A DNA stretch of 64,000 nt from Haloferax namakaokahaiae (GCF_042663225.1 NZ_JBHTAA010000001.1:372001-436000); one strand, 5' to 3'. Shown: positions 25,803-36,518, numbered from the stretch's first letter. Numbers and translations are program-made. Notes: generated by a model from the letters alone, not told the origin.

Positions 25803-27140
25803 ATGAGCGAACGTGAAACATGGGCGACCCGGGCAGGGTTCATCCTCGCCGCCGTCGGCAGCGCCGTCGGTCTCGGGAACATCTGGCAGTTCCCCTTCAA
25901 GACCGCACAGTTCGGCGGGGCATCCTTCCTGATCGTCTACCTCGTCGCAGCGCTCGGCATCGGCCTTCCGGCCATCCTCGCCGAGTTCGTCATCGGACGA
26001 AAGACCAACCTCAACACCATCGACGCCTTCGAGAAACTCGGCGGGAAGAACTGGCGCATCATCGGCGCGCTGGGTCTCTTTACCGGCTTCTGGATTCTCT
26101 CGTACTACAGCGTCGTCGGTGGCTGGGTGCTCCGCTACATCGGTGGGAGCCTGACCGGCGCGTACTTCGCCGCGCCCGCCGAGTACTTCGGCCAGATTTC
26201 CGCCGGCATGGACGCACTCGTGCTCCACGCCGTCTTCATGGCGCTCGTCGTCGGCATCGTCGCACTCGGTATCGAGGACGGTATCGAGAAGGCGACGAAG
26301 CTGATGGTTCCGAGTATCGTCGTCATCCTCGGCGCGCTCGCCGTCTTCGCCTTTACGCTCCCCGGCGCGTCCGAAGGCTACGCGTACTTCCTGTCGCCCG
26401 ACCTCGACGCACTCGCCGCGAACTTCGGCGATATCGTCCCGTTCGCCGTCGGCCAGGCGTTCTTCTCGCTCTCTATCGGCATGGGCGCGATGATTACCTA
26501 CGCCTCCTACATCGACGGCGACCAGAGCCTCTTCGGCGACGGCATCACCATCGTCTTGCTGAACACGTTCGTCGGCATCCTCGCCGGACTCGTCGTCCTG
26601 CCGCTCCTGTTCGCACAGGGTATCGACCCCAACACGAGCGGGCCCGGTGCGGTGTTCATCAGCGTCGCTGGCGCGTTCGGAAACCTTCCGGCGGGACGAC
26701 TCATCGGCGTCGTCTTCTTCGGCGTCGTCCTCATCGCGGCGCTCTCTTCGGCGATTAGCCTCCTCGAAGTGGTCGTCTCGTGGGCCATCGACAACTACGA
26801 CGTGACCCGTCCACAGATGGCGGTCGGTCTCGGCGGCGTCATCTTCCTCCTCGGCGTCCCGTCGGCTATCGACACGGCGTGGCTCGGCTGGTTCGACACG
26901 CTCGCCTACAAGTTCCTCCTGCCAGTCGGCGTGCTCGGCATCCTCATCTTCGCGGCGTGGGTCTACGGCGCACCCGCGGTGAACGAACTGATGAAAGGAA
27001 GCGGACTGGGCGACGGCGTCGGTCTCACGTGGCTGTGGCTCGCGCGCACGCTCGTCCTCCTCGCGGTCGTTGCGACGCTTCTCTTGGGTCTCCAGACCCT
27101 CTTCCTCGGTCCGGAGCCTGCAATCGTCCCGCCCCTCTGA
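25803..27140 (+). CDS. Sodium-dependent (NSS/SNF) transporter 1
   Basis: A 445-residue transporter of the neurotransmitter:sodium symporter family, LeuT fold. The first helix carries GSAVGLGNIWQFPFKTAQFGG (residues 18-38), the sodium/substrate site. Some 11-12 helices follow. It imports an amino acid or amine with Na+, typical for salt-loving cells. The ATG at 25803 begins MSERETWATRAGF. A close relative lies 173 bp downstream; they likely arose by tandem duplication. Confidence 0.9.
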   Translation: MSERETWATRAGFILAAVGSAVGLGNIWQFPFKTAQFGGASFLIVYLVAALGIGLPAILAEFVIGRKTNLNTIDAFEKLGGKNWRIIGALGLFTGFWILSYYSVVGGWVLRYIGGSLTGAYFAAPAEYFGQISAGMDALVLHAVFMALVVGIVALGIEDGIEKATKLMVPSIVVILGALAVFAFTLPGASEGYAYFLSPDLDALAANFGDIVPFAVGQAFFSLSIGMGAMITYASYIDGDQSLFGDGITIVLLNTFVGILAGLVVLPLLFAQGIDPNTSGPGAVFISVAGAFGNLPAGRLIGVVFFGVVLIAALSSAISLLEVVVSWAIDNYDVTRPQMAVGLGGVIFLLGVPSAIDTAWLGWFDTLAYKFLLPVGVLGILIFAAWVYGAPAVNELMKGSGLGDGVGLTWLWLARTLVLLAVVATLLLGLQTLFLGPEPAIVPPL

Positions 27141-27157
27141 GGCGGCGAAACGTCCCT

Positions 27158-27164
27158 GATTTTT
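27158..27164 (+). terminator. T-run after NSS transporter 1
   Basis: GATTTTT, 18 bases after the stop; a plausible archaeal terminator. Confidence 0.3.
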
Positions 27165-27276
27165 GAATAGTTACGAATCGTAGGCAGTGGCGAATATTTT
27201 CTGAGCATTCGTCAGCAATCTCTGCTCATTGCCCCCCTCAAACCGTTAAATTTCTGCGATGACGTTTCTTCGGTTC

Positions 27277-27290
27277 GAAAGAGCTTTTAG
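27277..27290 (+). promoter_or_regulatory. Promoter of the second NSS transporter
   Basis: CGAAAGAGCTTTTA combines a B-recognition element and TATA box, 26 bases before the ATG at 27314, so the message is leaderless and transcribed separately from the first transporter. Confidence 0.55.
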
Positions 27291-27313
27291 GGGATGACTG
27301 GCAATGGCAGTCA

Positions 27314-28732
27314 ATGGCACGAGAAACGTGGGCAACACGCCTCGGATTCATCCTCGCCGCCGTGGGAAGCGCGGTCGGACTCGGGAACATCTGGCGATTC
27401 CCGTGGCAAACCGCGGAAAACGGTGGCAGCGCCTTCTTGATAGTCTACCTCGCAATCGTCCTCCTCGTCGGCGTCCCTGGACTCCTCGCCGAGTTCGTCA
27501 TCGGCCGGCGCTCGAACAAGTCGCCGGTCGGCGCACTCCGCGACCTCTCGGGGTCGAAGACGTGGGGGGCTGTCGGCGTCTTCTCGGTCGTCACCGGCAT
27601 CACGCTCCTGTCGTTCTACAGCGTCGTCGGCGGGTGGATTCTCCGCTACTTGCTCGAAAGCGGCGTCTCGCTCGTCGGCGCGAACCCCGCGTACTTCGCC
27701 AATCCCGGCCAGTACTTCGGCGGCGTCTCCGCCGGTGCTGACGCGGCGCTCTATCACCTCCTCTTCCTCGGACTGACCGCACTCGTCGTCTTCGCGGGCG
27801 TCCGCAAGGGCATCGAACTCGGCACCAAACTCATGATGCCCGCCGTGGTCGTCCTGCTCGGCGGATTGGCCGTATGGGCCGCAACCCAACCCAACGCCGC
27901 CGCTGGCTACAGTTTCTTCCTCCGGTTCGACCCCTCGGTCCTCTCGGAGAACTTCTTCGCAATTCTCGGTCCCGCCGCCGGCCAAGCGCTGTTTACCCTC
28001 TCGCTCGGTGCGGGCACGATGATTACCTACGCCTCCTACCTCGACGAGGACCGTTCGCTCCCCTTCGACGGGAGCGCCATCGCCGTCCTCAACACCTTCG
28101 TCGGCGTGCTCACCGGTTTCGTCGTCTTCCCGCTCCTGTTCTCGCAGGGTATCAACCCCGCCGAGACGGGCACCGGCCCGGGCGCGCTCTTCGTCGGTCT
28201 CGCGGGCGCGTTCTCGCAACTCCCCGCCGGAACGCTCATCGCCACCGCCTTCTTCGCCGTCGTGACGCTCGCGGCGCTGTCGAGTTCCATCAGCATGCTC
28301 GAAATCCCCGTCGCGTTCCTCGTGGACGAGTACGACATCGAGCGCCGCAACGCCGTCGTCGGGATGGGCGCGCTCGTCGCCATCACCGGCACCGTCTGCG
28401 CGTTCAACCCAGCTATCTTCGGCTTCGTCGCCGGACCGCTCGTCAACGCGTTCTTGACCGCCGGTCTCGCCGCGTTCCTCCTGTTCGTCGGCTGGGTCAT
28501 GGGCCGCGACGCACTCGACGAGTTCACCTCGGGCGTCGGCTCGTTCGGCGAGTCGCTCGCCACGCCGTGGCTCTTCGCAGTCGGCGTCGTCCTGCCGCTG
28601 TTTCTCGTCTTCACGCTGCTCTCGCAGTTCGGCGTGGACGCGGCCATCGGCTTCTGGCAGACCGTCGCCATCGCCGCCGTTGCGAGCGTCGTCGCGTTCG
28701 TCGGCCTTCGAAACGCGAACTCCGTCATCTAA
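27314..28732 (+). CDS. Sodium-dependent (NSS/SNF) transporter 2
   Basis: A 472-residue paralogue of the gene upstream, with the same opening (ETWATRLGFILAAVGSAVG) and LGNIWRFPWQTAENGG in helix 1. It has the family's 12-helix look and unwound helix 6 region (SLGAGTMITYASYLDE). The different helix-1 loop (WQTAEN against FKTAQF) suggests a different substrate. Own promoter and own terminator spacing. Confidence 0.9.
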   Translation: MARETWATRLGFILAAVGSAVGLGNIWRFPWQTAENGGSAFLIVYLAIVLLVGVPGLLAEFVIGRRSNKSPVGALRDLSGSKTWGAVGVFSVVTGITLLSFYSVVGGWILRYLLESGVSLVGANPAYFANPGQYFGGVSAGADAALYHLLFLGLTALVVFAGVRKGIELGTKLMMPAVVVLLGGLAVWAATQPNAAAGYSFFLRFDPSVLSENFFAILGPAAGQALFTLSLGAGTMITYASYLDEDRSLPFDGSAIAVLNTFVGVLTGFVVFPLLFSQGINPAETGTGPGALFVGLAGAFSQLPAGTLIATAFFAVVTLAALSSSISMLEIPVAFLVDEYDIERRNAVVGMGALVAITGTVCAFNPAIFGFVAGPLVNAFLTAGLAAFLLFVGWVMGRDALDEFTSGVGSFGESLATPWLFAVGVVLPLFLVFTLLSQFGVDAAIGFWQTVAIAAVASVVAFVGLRNANSVI

Positions 28733-28911
28733 CGACGGCGTTCTCTCTCCGTTCTCGACGCGAAGAGTGGCGATGCAGGTGGCCGAGTGACCCATGATCG
28801 TTCGATACAATCTACGACGACTGTCGAAAGTGGGGTTACGAGATTGCGGAACTCCTTTGTTCCCGGACTGCGCACCGATGTTCCAATGAGTGAAGGTGGT
28901 CTGTTGTGACC

Positions 28912-30452
<1,541 letters not shown>

Positions 30453-30456
<4 letters not shown>

Positions 30457-30716
30457 GCGACGACTTCGTCGAGGGGCTCTCGATTCCCGACGACGCGGAC
30501 CCCGAAGAGGCGGCGGCCATCGTCGCGGCCGTCGGCGCGCACATCCGCGACCAACTCGCGGCCGCCGCGGCGAACGGAAACGACGAACCGACGTGGAACG
30601 ACAAGAAGTGGCAGTACGCCGGCCGCCTCGACTCGGTCACCGGATGCGCCCGTCGCATCCCCGACGGCGCGCCGACGAACGCGTGGGCCGCCTCGGGCCG
30701 CACCGACCGGTTCTAA
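30453..30716 (+). CDS. pccX: Small third subunit of the acyl-CoA carboxylase
   Basis: An 87-residue acidic protein starting in the ATGA overlap with pccB. In Haloferax mediterranei a small third protein, PccX, was shown to be needed for propionyl-CoA carboxylase activity; the size, acidic Asp/Glu/Ala N-terminus and position fit. The shape resembles actinobacterial epsilon subunits: an acidic helix (PEEAAAIVAAVGAHIRDQL), then a tail with Trp and Arg (WNDKKWQYAGRLD). Its stop overlaps the next gene's stop on the other strand. Confidence 0.82.
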
Positions 30717-31372
30717 GATTCCGCGATTTTCGGGTCGTCCACGATGACCCCATCGATTCCCCACTCGGCGAGTCGCCGGACCGTCTCTCGGTCGAGGACC
30801 GTCCACGCGTTGACCTCGAACCCCTCGTCGTGTGCCGCTTCGACTCGCTCGCGCGAGAGCAGGTCGTACCGCGGATGAATCGCCGCACAGCCGAGTTTTT
30901 TCGCCATGCGGAGCGAGCGTCGCCACCACCGACTGAACAAGAGAGCGGTCGAAAGGGACGTCTCGGCCGTCACTTCTCGGAGCGCCTCACGCTCGAACGA
31001 CGAGACCAGAATCTCGTTGGGAACGTCGGCGACGACGCGCTGCAAATCGGATGCCACCCCCGCGTGTTTGCACTCGACGTTGACGCACGTCGAATGGGGG
31101 ATGACTTCGAACACCTCCGAAAGCAGTGGAATCGACTCGTCGGAGTCGCCGACGGTGAGCCGTCGGAGTTCCGAGAACGGCGTGTCGGCGACGCGTCCGC
31201 TCGCACCCGTGAGCCGAGACAGCGTCTCGTCGTGGAAGACGACCAGTTCGCCCGAGCCACAGCGCCGAACGTCGAGTTCGATACAGGGGACGACCTCGGC
31301 GGCCGCTTCGAACGCGGCGAGCGTGTTTTCGGGGGCGAGTGCGGGACACCCGCGGTGGCCAACGACGCGCAT
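30713..31372 (-). CDS. Glycerophosphodiester phosphodiesterase family protein
   Basis: A 219-residue TIM-barrel GDPD. The start region RVVGHRGCPALAPENT holds the metal/catalytic His and Glu; a second HDE (FHDETLSRLTG near 48) holds the second catalytic His. It hydrolyses glycerophosphodiesters to glycerol phosphate. ATG 31372 chosen over the upstream GTG at 31381 because the family begins right at the HRG strand. Stop overlaps pccX by three bases. Confidence 0.85.
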   Translation of the reverse strand: MRVVGHRGCPALAPENTLAAFEAAAEVVPCIELDVRRCGSGELVVFHDETLSRLTGASGRVADTPFSELRRLTVGDSDESIPLLSEVFEVIPHSTCVNVECKHAGVASDLQRVVADVPNEILVSSFEREALREVTAETSLSTALLFSRWWRRSLRMAKKLGCAAIHPRYDLLSRERVEAAHDEGFEVNAWTVLDRETVRRLAEWGIDGVIVDDPKIAES

Positions 31373-31429
31373 GGCTGTCACTATGCGCTCGGAACGTGAT
31401 AGAGAGAACGGAGAATCCTGTTCGACGAA

Positions 31430-31618
31430 TTACGCGGCCTGCCCGCCTTTCTTGCGGGTGATGTAGCCGGCGATGCGGTTGCGGACGCTCTTCGACTCGA
31501 CGGTCGTCAGCTGCGAGACGCTTTCCTTGTTCGTGTCGAAATCCGTGTTGAACGCTTCCGGATAGCGCTCGAGCAGGATGGTGCCGAGCTGCTTGACGTA
31601 CTTGGGCTTGATTGCCAT
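31430..31618 (-). CDS. rps17e: Ribosomal protein S17e
   Basis: A 62-residue archaeal S17e of the small ribosomal subunit, matching the family's short helical form (MAIKPKYVKQLGTILLERYP ... SVRNRIAGYITRKKGG). It is a single gene here, between the phosphodiesterase and the cofactor operon, and probably has its own promoter. No odd features. Confidence 0.92.
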   Translation of the reverse strand: MAIKPKYVKQLGTILLERYPEAFNTDFDTNKESVSQLTTVESKSVRNRIAGYITRKKGGQAA

Positions 31619-31642
31619 GTCGGTGAGTTCCTTCGACGCACA

Positions 31643-32290
31643 CTAAAACGATTCGTTCCGTCTCTCTGCGGCCCGCTCTCTCCACCCAGTTATCTCGTCG
31701 ATGCGCTCGAACGCCTCGCGGTCGATAGCCCCCCCGCACTTTTCGACCGTCTCCTCGAAGTACGCGAGTCTCGCCAGCAACTCGTCGGTGTCGAAGGCAG
31801 GTACGTCCAACCGAGAGGCGGCCACCGTCGCGTCGATGACCGCGCCGAACCCCCGGTTGATGGTGAACGGTCGGGTGTGCTCGACAGCCGAATCGACGGG
31901 TCGTAATTCCCACCGCTCCCACTCGGTCCCACCATCCTCGCCCGACTCGACCAACTCGACTTCGATTTCCGCCCACGCGTCGGCCGAGTTCAACACCGGC
32001 GCGTCCGCTTCGCGGATGGTCATCGCGGCCGCGACGAAGTCTCTCGGGTCGCTGACGAACTGGACTACCCCACCTCCCTGCCGGTGAAAGTTCCGACGGG
32101 TTCGCGTGTTGCCCCACGTCGTCGCAGTCACCGGTTGTTCGGGTCCACTGGGTTCGTCAGATTCGCTGGGTTCGTCAGGCGCGTGCAATCCCAGCGCGGC
32201 CATGTTCCACCGGCCGTTCGGACCCAGCGTGGCGACCACCGATTCGGTGACGCCACGGAGTTCGACGGGCCATTCTTGCACTCCCGTCAC
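31643..32290 (-). CDS. DUF447 family flavin-reductase-like protein
   Basis: A 215-residue protein. DUF447 proteins have a split-barrel, FMN-binding type fold. Visible motifs: LRGVTESVVATLGPNGRWNMAALG at the start and RPFTINRGFGAVIDATVAASR near 142. The start is GTG at 32290, which overlaps the previous gene's TGA (GTGA). An 18-bp direct repeat (32148-32160/32166-32178) encodes DEPSES-DEPSGP, an acidic insertion. Last gene of the cofD operon; archaeal clusters tie DUF447 to folate/methanopterin-like or F420 cofactor work, role unproven. Confidence 0.75.
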   Translation of the reverse strand: MTGVQEWPVELRGVTESVVATLGPNGRWNMAALGLHAPDEPSESDEPSGPEQPVTATTWGNTRTRRNFHRQGGGVVQFVSDPRDFVAAAMTIREADAPVLNSADAWAEIEVELVESGEDGGTEWERWELRPVDSAVEHTRPFTINRGFGAVIDATVAASRLDVPAFDTDELLARLAYFEETVEKCGGAIDREAFERIDEITGWRERAAERRNESF

Positions 32291-33141
32291 AGCGGCACCC
32301 CCCGCTCCAGTGCGATGAAGGTTGCCGCACAGACGATATCCGCGGTCGTCCCGGGATTGATACCCTCGGCGACGAATTCGGCTGCGAGCGCGTCTGCTTC
32401 CTCGCGGTCGGAGACCTCGGCCGCGCGCGCCATCACCTCGCGGGCGACTTTCTCGCCGTGGTTCGTCACCACGAGCGTGTCCGGTTCCTCGGTCAAGAGG
32501 TCCACGAACGCCCTCGAAACGCGGTCGGTGACTGGACCTTCGTCCGCCAGAATCGACTTGGCCGCTCGGAAGGAACGAGCGAACCCGCCGGTCCACTCGC
32601 GGGCGTTCGCGTCGCGTTCGGCGCTGAGTTCCATCACGTCGTACAGCGTGAGTTCGCGCTCGCGGAGCGCGGACTCGGCACCCGACCCGCGGCGAACGTC
32701 GAGGTCGTGGGCGTCCTCGGGCGGGTCGCCGACGGCCACATCGACGTGTTCGAATCCTCGGTAGAACGATACCGCGTCGTCGATAGTCGTCGCTTCGGCG
32801 ACGCCGGTCACACCCTCGGGCGAGAGGTCGCCTTCGGCCGCCGCCTTCACCAGCGGAACGAGCAGGAGCAGACAGCCGAACTGGGTGTTTCCGCCGCCCT
32901 GCTTGCTCATCCCTTCGACCGCGGTTTCGAACGCCTCGCCGACTGACGCGCCCCTTTCGGCGAGTCGCAAGCCTTCGGAAGAACCGACTGCACCGGCGAG
33001 GAACTGTTCGAAGTGCAGGGCCGAGAGGTCGCGCGTTCGGTCCACGTTCCCCGGCTTCGGCGTCCCCGCGACTTCCAAGAGGAGCGCGAGTTCGGCGTGT
33101 CGCGCCGGGCCGAAGCCACGGTTCGAGACGGGAGCAGGCAT
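32287..33141 (-). CDS. Triphosphoribosyl-dephospho-CoA synthase-like protein
   Basis: A 284-residue protein of the CitG/MdcB-type family (also called COG1767). The N-terminal ATP site appears as LLLEVAGTPKPGNVDRTRD near residue 18, and two acidic/Gly-rich blocks follow (EGMSKQGGGNTQFGCLLLL near 74). In bacteria the family makes the prosthetic group of citrate lyase, which haloarchaea lack. Here the role is probably cofactor related. ATG 33141 overlaps the dus stop by one base (TGATG). Confidence 0.72.
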   Translation of the reverse strand: MPAPVSNRGFGPARHAELALLLEVAGTPKPGNVDRTRDLSALHFEQFLAGAVGSSEGLRLAERGASVGEAFETAVEGMSKQGGGNTQFGCLLLLVPLVKAAAEGDLSPEGVTGVAEATTIDDAVSFYRGFEHVDVAVGDPPEDAHDLDVRRGSGAESALRERELTLYDVMELSAERDANAREWTGGFARSFRAAKSILADEGPVTDRVSRAFVDLLTEEPDTLVVTNHGEKVAREVMARAAEVSDREEADALAAEFVAEGINPGTTADIVCAATFIALERGVPL

Positions 33142-33923
33142 CAGACAGGAACCTCCCGGTCGTCGCCGTCTATCTCTCCGTCTCCGTCGCCATCGAACCA
33201 CTCGGCCGTCGCGTCTCGAACCCGTTCGAGCACCGTCGGGTTGTCGCTCGGCCGCCCGACGCTCACGGCGTCTGCGCCGTGGTCGAGGTACTCGTGAACC
33301 GTCTTTCGGTCTCTGACGCCGTTGTTGGCGACGAGAAACAGGTCGGGTGCGGTGTCGGCGACGTCGGCGACGACAGATTCGGAGTCCATCGCATCGACGT
33401 GGAGCCACGTCGCGCCCACGTCGGCGAGTTTCGGGGCGAGTTTCGAGAGGTCTACGCCCTCGATTTCGGTTCGGACTTTCACACCGACCGGTGCCCCAGA
33501 CTCGGCGGCGGCTTCGACGTACTCGCACAGTCGCTCGGTGTCGCGTAGGAGCGCCTCCCCACACCCGATCTCGCACAACTCGGCTTGCCGACAGTGGGCG
33601 TTGATTTCGATACCAGCGCCGTAGTTCGCGCAGACTCTCGACGCCTCTCGAACCGGGTCGGCGCTCGTCGCGCGGACGTTGACGGCGACGAACAGGTCGA
33701 GGTCGGTGACGGCCGCGAGTTGGGAGTCGAGGAAGTCGATTGGCTCGTCGGTCAGAAACTCCGAGCGCCCACGGGCGACGAGTCGCTGTGCCGCTCGCTG
33801 TGACTCTTCGTCGAGTGCGATACCCCCGAGAACCGCCGCATCGACGTACGGTTCGGCCGCCCGCGCCCAGTCGGCGTCAGATTCGCCGCTGAGACTGGCG
33901 ACGGCGACTCGCGGAAGAGACAC
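33141..33923 (-). CDS. Dihydrouridine-synthase-like (Dus-type) flavoprotein
   Basis: A 260-residue TIM-barrel protein of the Dus/FMN oxidoreductase group. A strand-ending GAGIEINAHCRQAELCEIGCG holds the conserved Cys, and VGVKVRTEIEG near 148 and LVANNGVRDRKTVHEYLDHGADAV near 198 carry the phosphate-binding strand. It starts GTG at 33923, overlapping the cofD stop (TAGTG). It is shorter than true tRNA Dus enzymes and lacks their C-terminal helical domain, so it may act on a small molecule instead. Confidence 0.72.
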   Translation of the reverse strand: MSLPRVAVASLSGESDADWARAAEPYVDAAVLGGIALDEESQRAAQRLVARGRSEFLTDEPIDFLDSQLAAVTDLDLFVAVNVRATSADPVREASRVCANYGAGIEINAHCRQAELCEIGCGEALLRDTERLCEYVEAAAESGAPVGVKVRTEIEGVDLSKLAPKLADVGATWLHVDAMDSESVVADVADTAPDLFLVANNGVRDRKTVHEYLDHGADAVSVGRPSDNPTVLERVRDATAEWFDGDGDGEIDGDDREVPV

Positions 33924-34915
33924 TACGACACCTCCGCAAGTGCTTCGGCGACGGCCCGCGAGACGCGAGCGGCGTCGTCTGGACCGTCGATTCTCGTGTC
34001 GGTTCGGACGATTGGTCGGTCGAGGCTCGTCCCGTCGTCGGTATCGAGGACGAACGCGTCCGCGAACGGGTATGCCTCGGCGACGCCGGCGGTCGATGCC
34101 TCGTAGCCGACGCCTTCCATGAGGCCCGCCGCGGGGCCGGAGAACACCGTATCTTCGACGAACGGCGAGACGGCGACGACGGGCGTCTCGTGGAGGGCGT
34201 CTTCGAATCCGTCGAGTGCGAGCATCGGGCCGATGCTGGTGATAGGGTTCGACGGGCCGACGACGACCGGGTCGGCGAGCGCCTCGCGGACTCGTGGGGT
34301 GAGAGTCGCCTCCTCTGCACCGCGGAATTCGACGGCCTGCACGTCGGGTTCGGCCCGGCGATGGACCCAGTACTCCTGAAAGTGCAGCACGCCCTCGTCG
34401 GTGTGAATCATCGTCGCCACCGGGTCGTCGCTCATCGGCAGGAGCGAGCTATCGAGACCGAACGCGTCGGCGAGCGTCTGGGTCACTTCGGTGAGCGAGT
34501 TTCCCTCGTCGAGGAGCGACGTGCGGGTGATGTGGACGGCGCGGTCGCGGTCGCCGATTTCCATGAACTCGGCGATACCCGAGAACCGCCGCCAACGGGC
34601 GAGTTCTCTCCCACTCGTTTGGGCGTCGGCTGCGAGATATCGCGGCCCAGATTCGAGACCCGCCGCGTCGGCGAGGCGGTGGAGTTCGTCGTCCGTCTCG
34701 GTGGTGTCGTCGGCGATGCCCCACCATCGCTCGGTGTCGAGGACGCCGCCGCCGTGAAAGAGAACCGTGTCCACGTCGGGGCAGACGAGGTGGCCGCCGA
34801 GTTCGACGTCGTCACCCGTGTTGGCGACGACCGTCGTGTCGGCGGGGTCGAACACCCCTGCGGCCCCGTCGAGGAGTTTGGGGGTGCCCGTGCCCCCGGC
34901 GAGAAACGTAACCAT
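33923..34915 (-). CDS. cofD: 2-phospho-L-lactate transferase (coenzyme F420 synthesis)
   Basis: A 330-residue CofD. It joins the activated phospholactate-type donor to FO, giving F420-0. The Rossmann start is FLAGGTGTPKLLDGA at residue 3, followed by VVANTGDDVELGG near 37. A phosphate-loop VVVGPSNPITSIGPML is near 217. The start at ATG 34915 is where the family begins; the 30 upstream in-frame residues are noise. First gene of an overlapping run with the Dus-type, CitG-type and DUF447 genes, suggesting a joint cofactor pathway. Confidence 0.92.
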   Translation of the reverse strand: MVTFLAGGTGTPKLLDGAAGVFDPADTTVVANTGDDVELGGHLVCPDVDTVLFHGGGVLDTERWWGIADDTTETDDELHRLADAAGLESGPRYLAADAQTSGRELARWRRFSGIAEFMEIGDRDRAVHITRTSLLDEGNSLTEVTQTLADAFGLDSSLLPMSDDPVATMIHTDEGVLHFQEYWVHRRAEPDVQAVEFRGAEEATLTPRVREALADPVVVGPSNPITSIGPMLALDGFEDALHETPVVAVSPFVEDTVFSGPAAGLMEGVGYEASTAGVAEAYPFADAFVLDTDDGTSLDRPIVRTDTRIDGPDDAARVSRAVAEALAEVS

Positions 34916-34973
34916 ACCTCGGCCTATGTCGAGCGGCGGTTTGAAAGTTCTCTCACAGGGAAAGCCGGCCGTG

Positions 34974-35243
34974 TTACAGTCCGCCTTGCCCACCGCGGTA
35001 GGCAATCGAGCGGTCGAACGATGTCGGCATGACCTGTCCCGCGAGCGCCTTTCTGATGAAATAGCCGGTGAAGCCGGTGCTCATCGCCAGACCGAAACTG
35101 AACATCACGGCCAAGATTCGAATCTCGGTCACGCCGACCCAGAGGCTCTCGACGAGCAGCCACAGCCCCCACAGTGTGAGACCGCCAGCGCTGAGGAGCA
35201 GGAGCGACGCGAACGCGTTACCGAGCGTCGATTTCAGGCCCAT
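34974..35243 (-). CDS. Small membrane protein upstream of cofD
   Basis: An 89-residue protein starting at ATG 35243 (MGLKSTLGNAFASLLLLSAG). It has two membrane helices (about 10-33 and 43-62) and a polar C-terminal tail. It lies 58 bp upstream of cofD on the same strand, so it may be the first gene of the cofactor operon or independent. No family recognised. Confidence 0.5.
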   Translation of the reverse strand: MGLKSTLGNAFASLLLLSAGGLTLWGLWLLVESLWVGVTEIRILAVMFSFGLAMSTGFTGYFIRKALAGQVMPTSFDRSIAYRGGQGGL

Positions 35244-35336
35244 AGCTGGCCGTGAAGCGCCCGACGTAAACCGTTTTGGGCCTCGTCTATCCCGCCCCTC
35301 GAAGCAGATAACTCTCTCCGCTCTCGATTCGAAGCC

Positions 35337-36518
35337 ATGACCGCCGTCAAGGACAGCGTCCACGACTACATCTCGCTCGACCCGGTCGCCGCCGACCTCG
35401 TGGACACCCCCGAGTTTCAGCGCCTCCGCCACATCAAGCAGTTATCGACGGTGCGTCTCGTCTACCCCTCCGCGAACCACACTCGTTTCGAACACAGCCT
35501 CGGCGTCTACCACCTCGCCTCGCGCGCCCTCTCACATCTCGGCATCGACGGCGACCGAGCGGCACACGTCCGCGCCGCCGCCCTCCTCCACGACATCGGC
35601 CACGGGCCGTACGGCCACCAGACCGAGGATTTGATTCGCCGTCGAACCGGACGCGACCACGACGAGATTGACGACTTGCTCGGGAACTCCGTCGCGGGCG
35701 AGGTGCTCGAATCGCACGGTCTCGACCCCGCTCGCGTCGCCGACCTCGTGGACGGAAACGCCGGTCTCGGCCAACTCGTCTCGGGCGAACTCGACGCGGA
35801 CCGCATGGACTACCTCGTCCGCGACGCCCACCACACCGGCGTCCCCTACGGCACCATCGACCACGGGCGACTGATTCGAGAACTCCGCTATCGGGAGGGG
35901 AATCTCGTCCTCGCCGAGGGCAACGTCCAGACGGCCGAATCGCTCTTGCTCGCCCGAGCACTCATGAACGCCATCGTCTACCGCCACCACGTCTCGCGTA
36001 TCGCCGGCGCGATGCTCGAACGCGCCTCGGAACGACTCGTCGAAGACGGCCTGCCCATCGAGGAGTTCGCGCGGATGGCCGACCACGACTTACTCGTCGC
36101 ACTTCGAGAGCGGGTACCGGAACTCGGCGAGCGAATCGAGCGCCGAAACCTCTACAAACGCGCCGTGTGGGCACCGCTCGAAGTCGTCCCCGCCGACGTG
36201 GTCGAACTCACGCACGCAGAGACGCGCGCCGCCGAGCGAGAGATTGCAGATATCGCCGACGTAGCGCCGAAGTCGGTGCTGGTGGACGTCCCGCCCCGCC
36301 CCGGAATCAAGGAGTCGCGGAGTCGCGTCGTCGTCAACGGCGTCGTCCAGCGCCTCGAAGAGACCTCCGAACTCGTCGGGGCGTTGCGCTCGACAGAGCG
36401 GACCCAGTGGCGTCTCGGCGTCTACGCCCCGGACGACGTTCGTGACGAAGTCGCCGCTGCGGCCGCCGACGTGTTCGACCTCTCGCCGCACGGAATCGAC
36501 CGGTGGACGGTCCTCTGA
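35337..36518 (+). CDS. HD-domain phosphohydrolase, copy 1
   Basis: A 393-residue HD-superfamily protein of the SAMHD1/dGTPase-like group. The metal/catalytic series is visible: NHTRFEHSLGVYHLA (residues 41-55), AAALLHDIGHGPYGHQTED (residues 80-98) and an Asp in the DADRMDYLVRDAHHTG block (near 156). It probably hydrolyses (d)NTPs or another nucleotide. A C-terminal domain is shared with its paralogue. It is the first of two paralogues separated by a membrane-protein gene. Confidence 0.86.
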   Translation: MTAVKDSVHDYISLDPVAADLVDTPEFQRLRHIKQLSTVRLVYPSANHTRFEHSLGVYHLASRALSHLGIDGDRAAHVRAAALLHDIGHGPYGHQTEDLIRRRTGRDHDEIDDLLGNSVAGEVLESHGLDPARVADLVDGNAGLGQLVSGELDADRMDYLVRDAHHTGVPYGTIDHGRLIRELRYREGNLVLAEGNVQTAESLLLARALMNAIVYRHHVSRIAGAMLERASERLVEDGLPIEEFARMADHDLLVALRERVPELGERIERRNLYKRAVWAPLEVVPADVVELTHAETRAAEREIADIADVAPKSVLVDVPPRPGIKESRSRVVVNGVVQRLEETSELVGALRSTERTQWRLGVYAPDDVRDEVAAAAADVFDLSPHGIDRWTVL

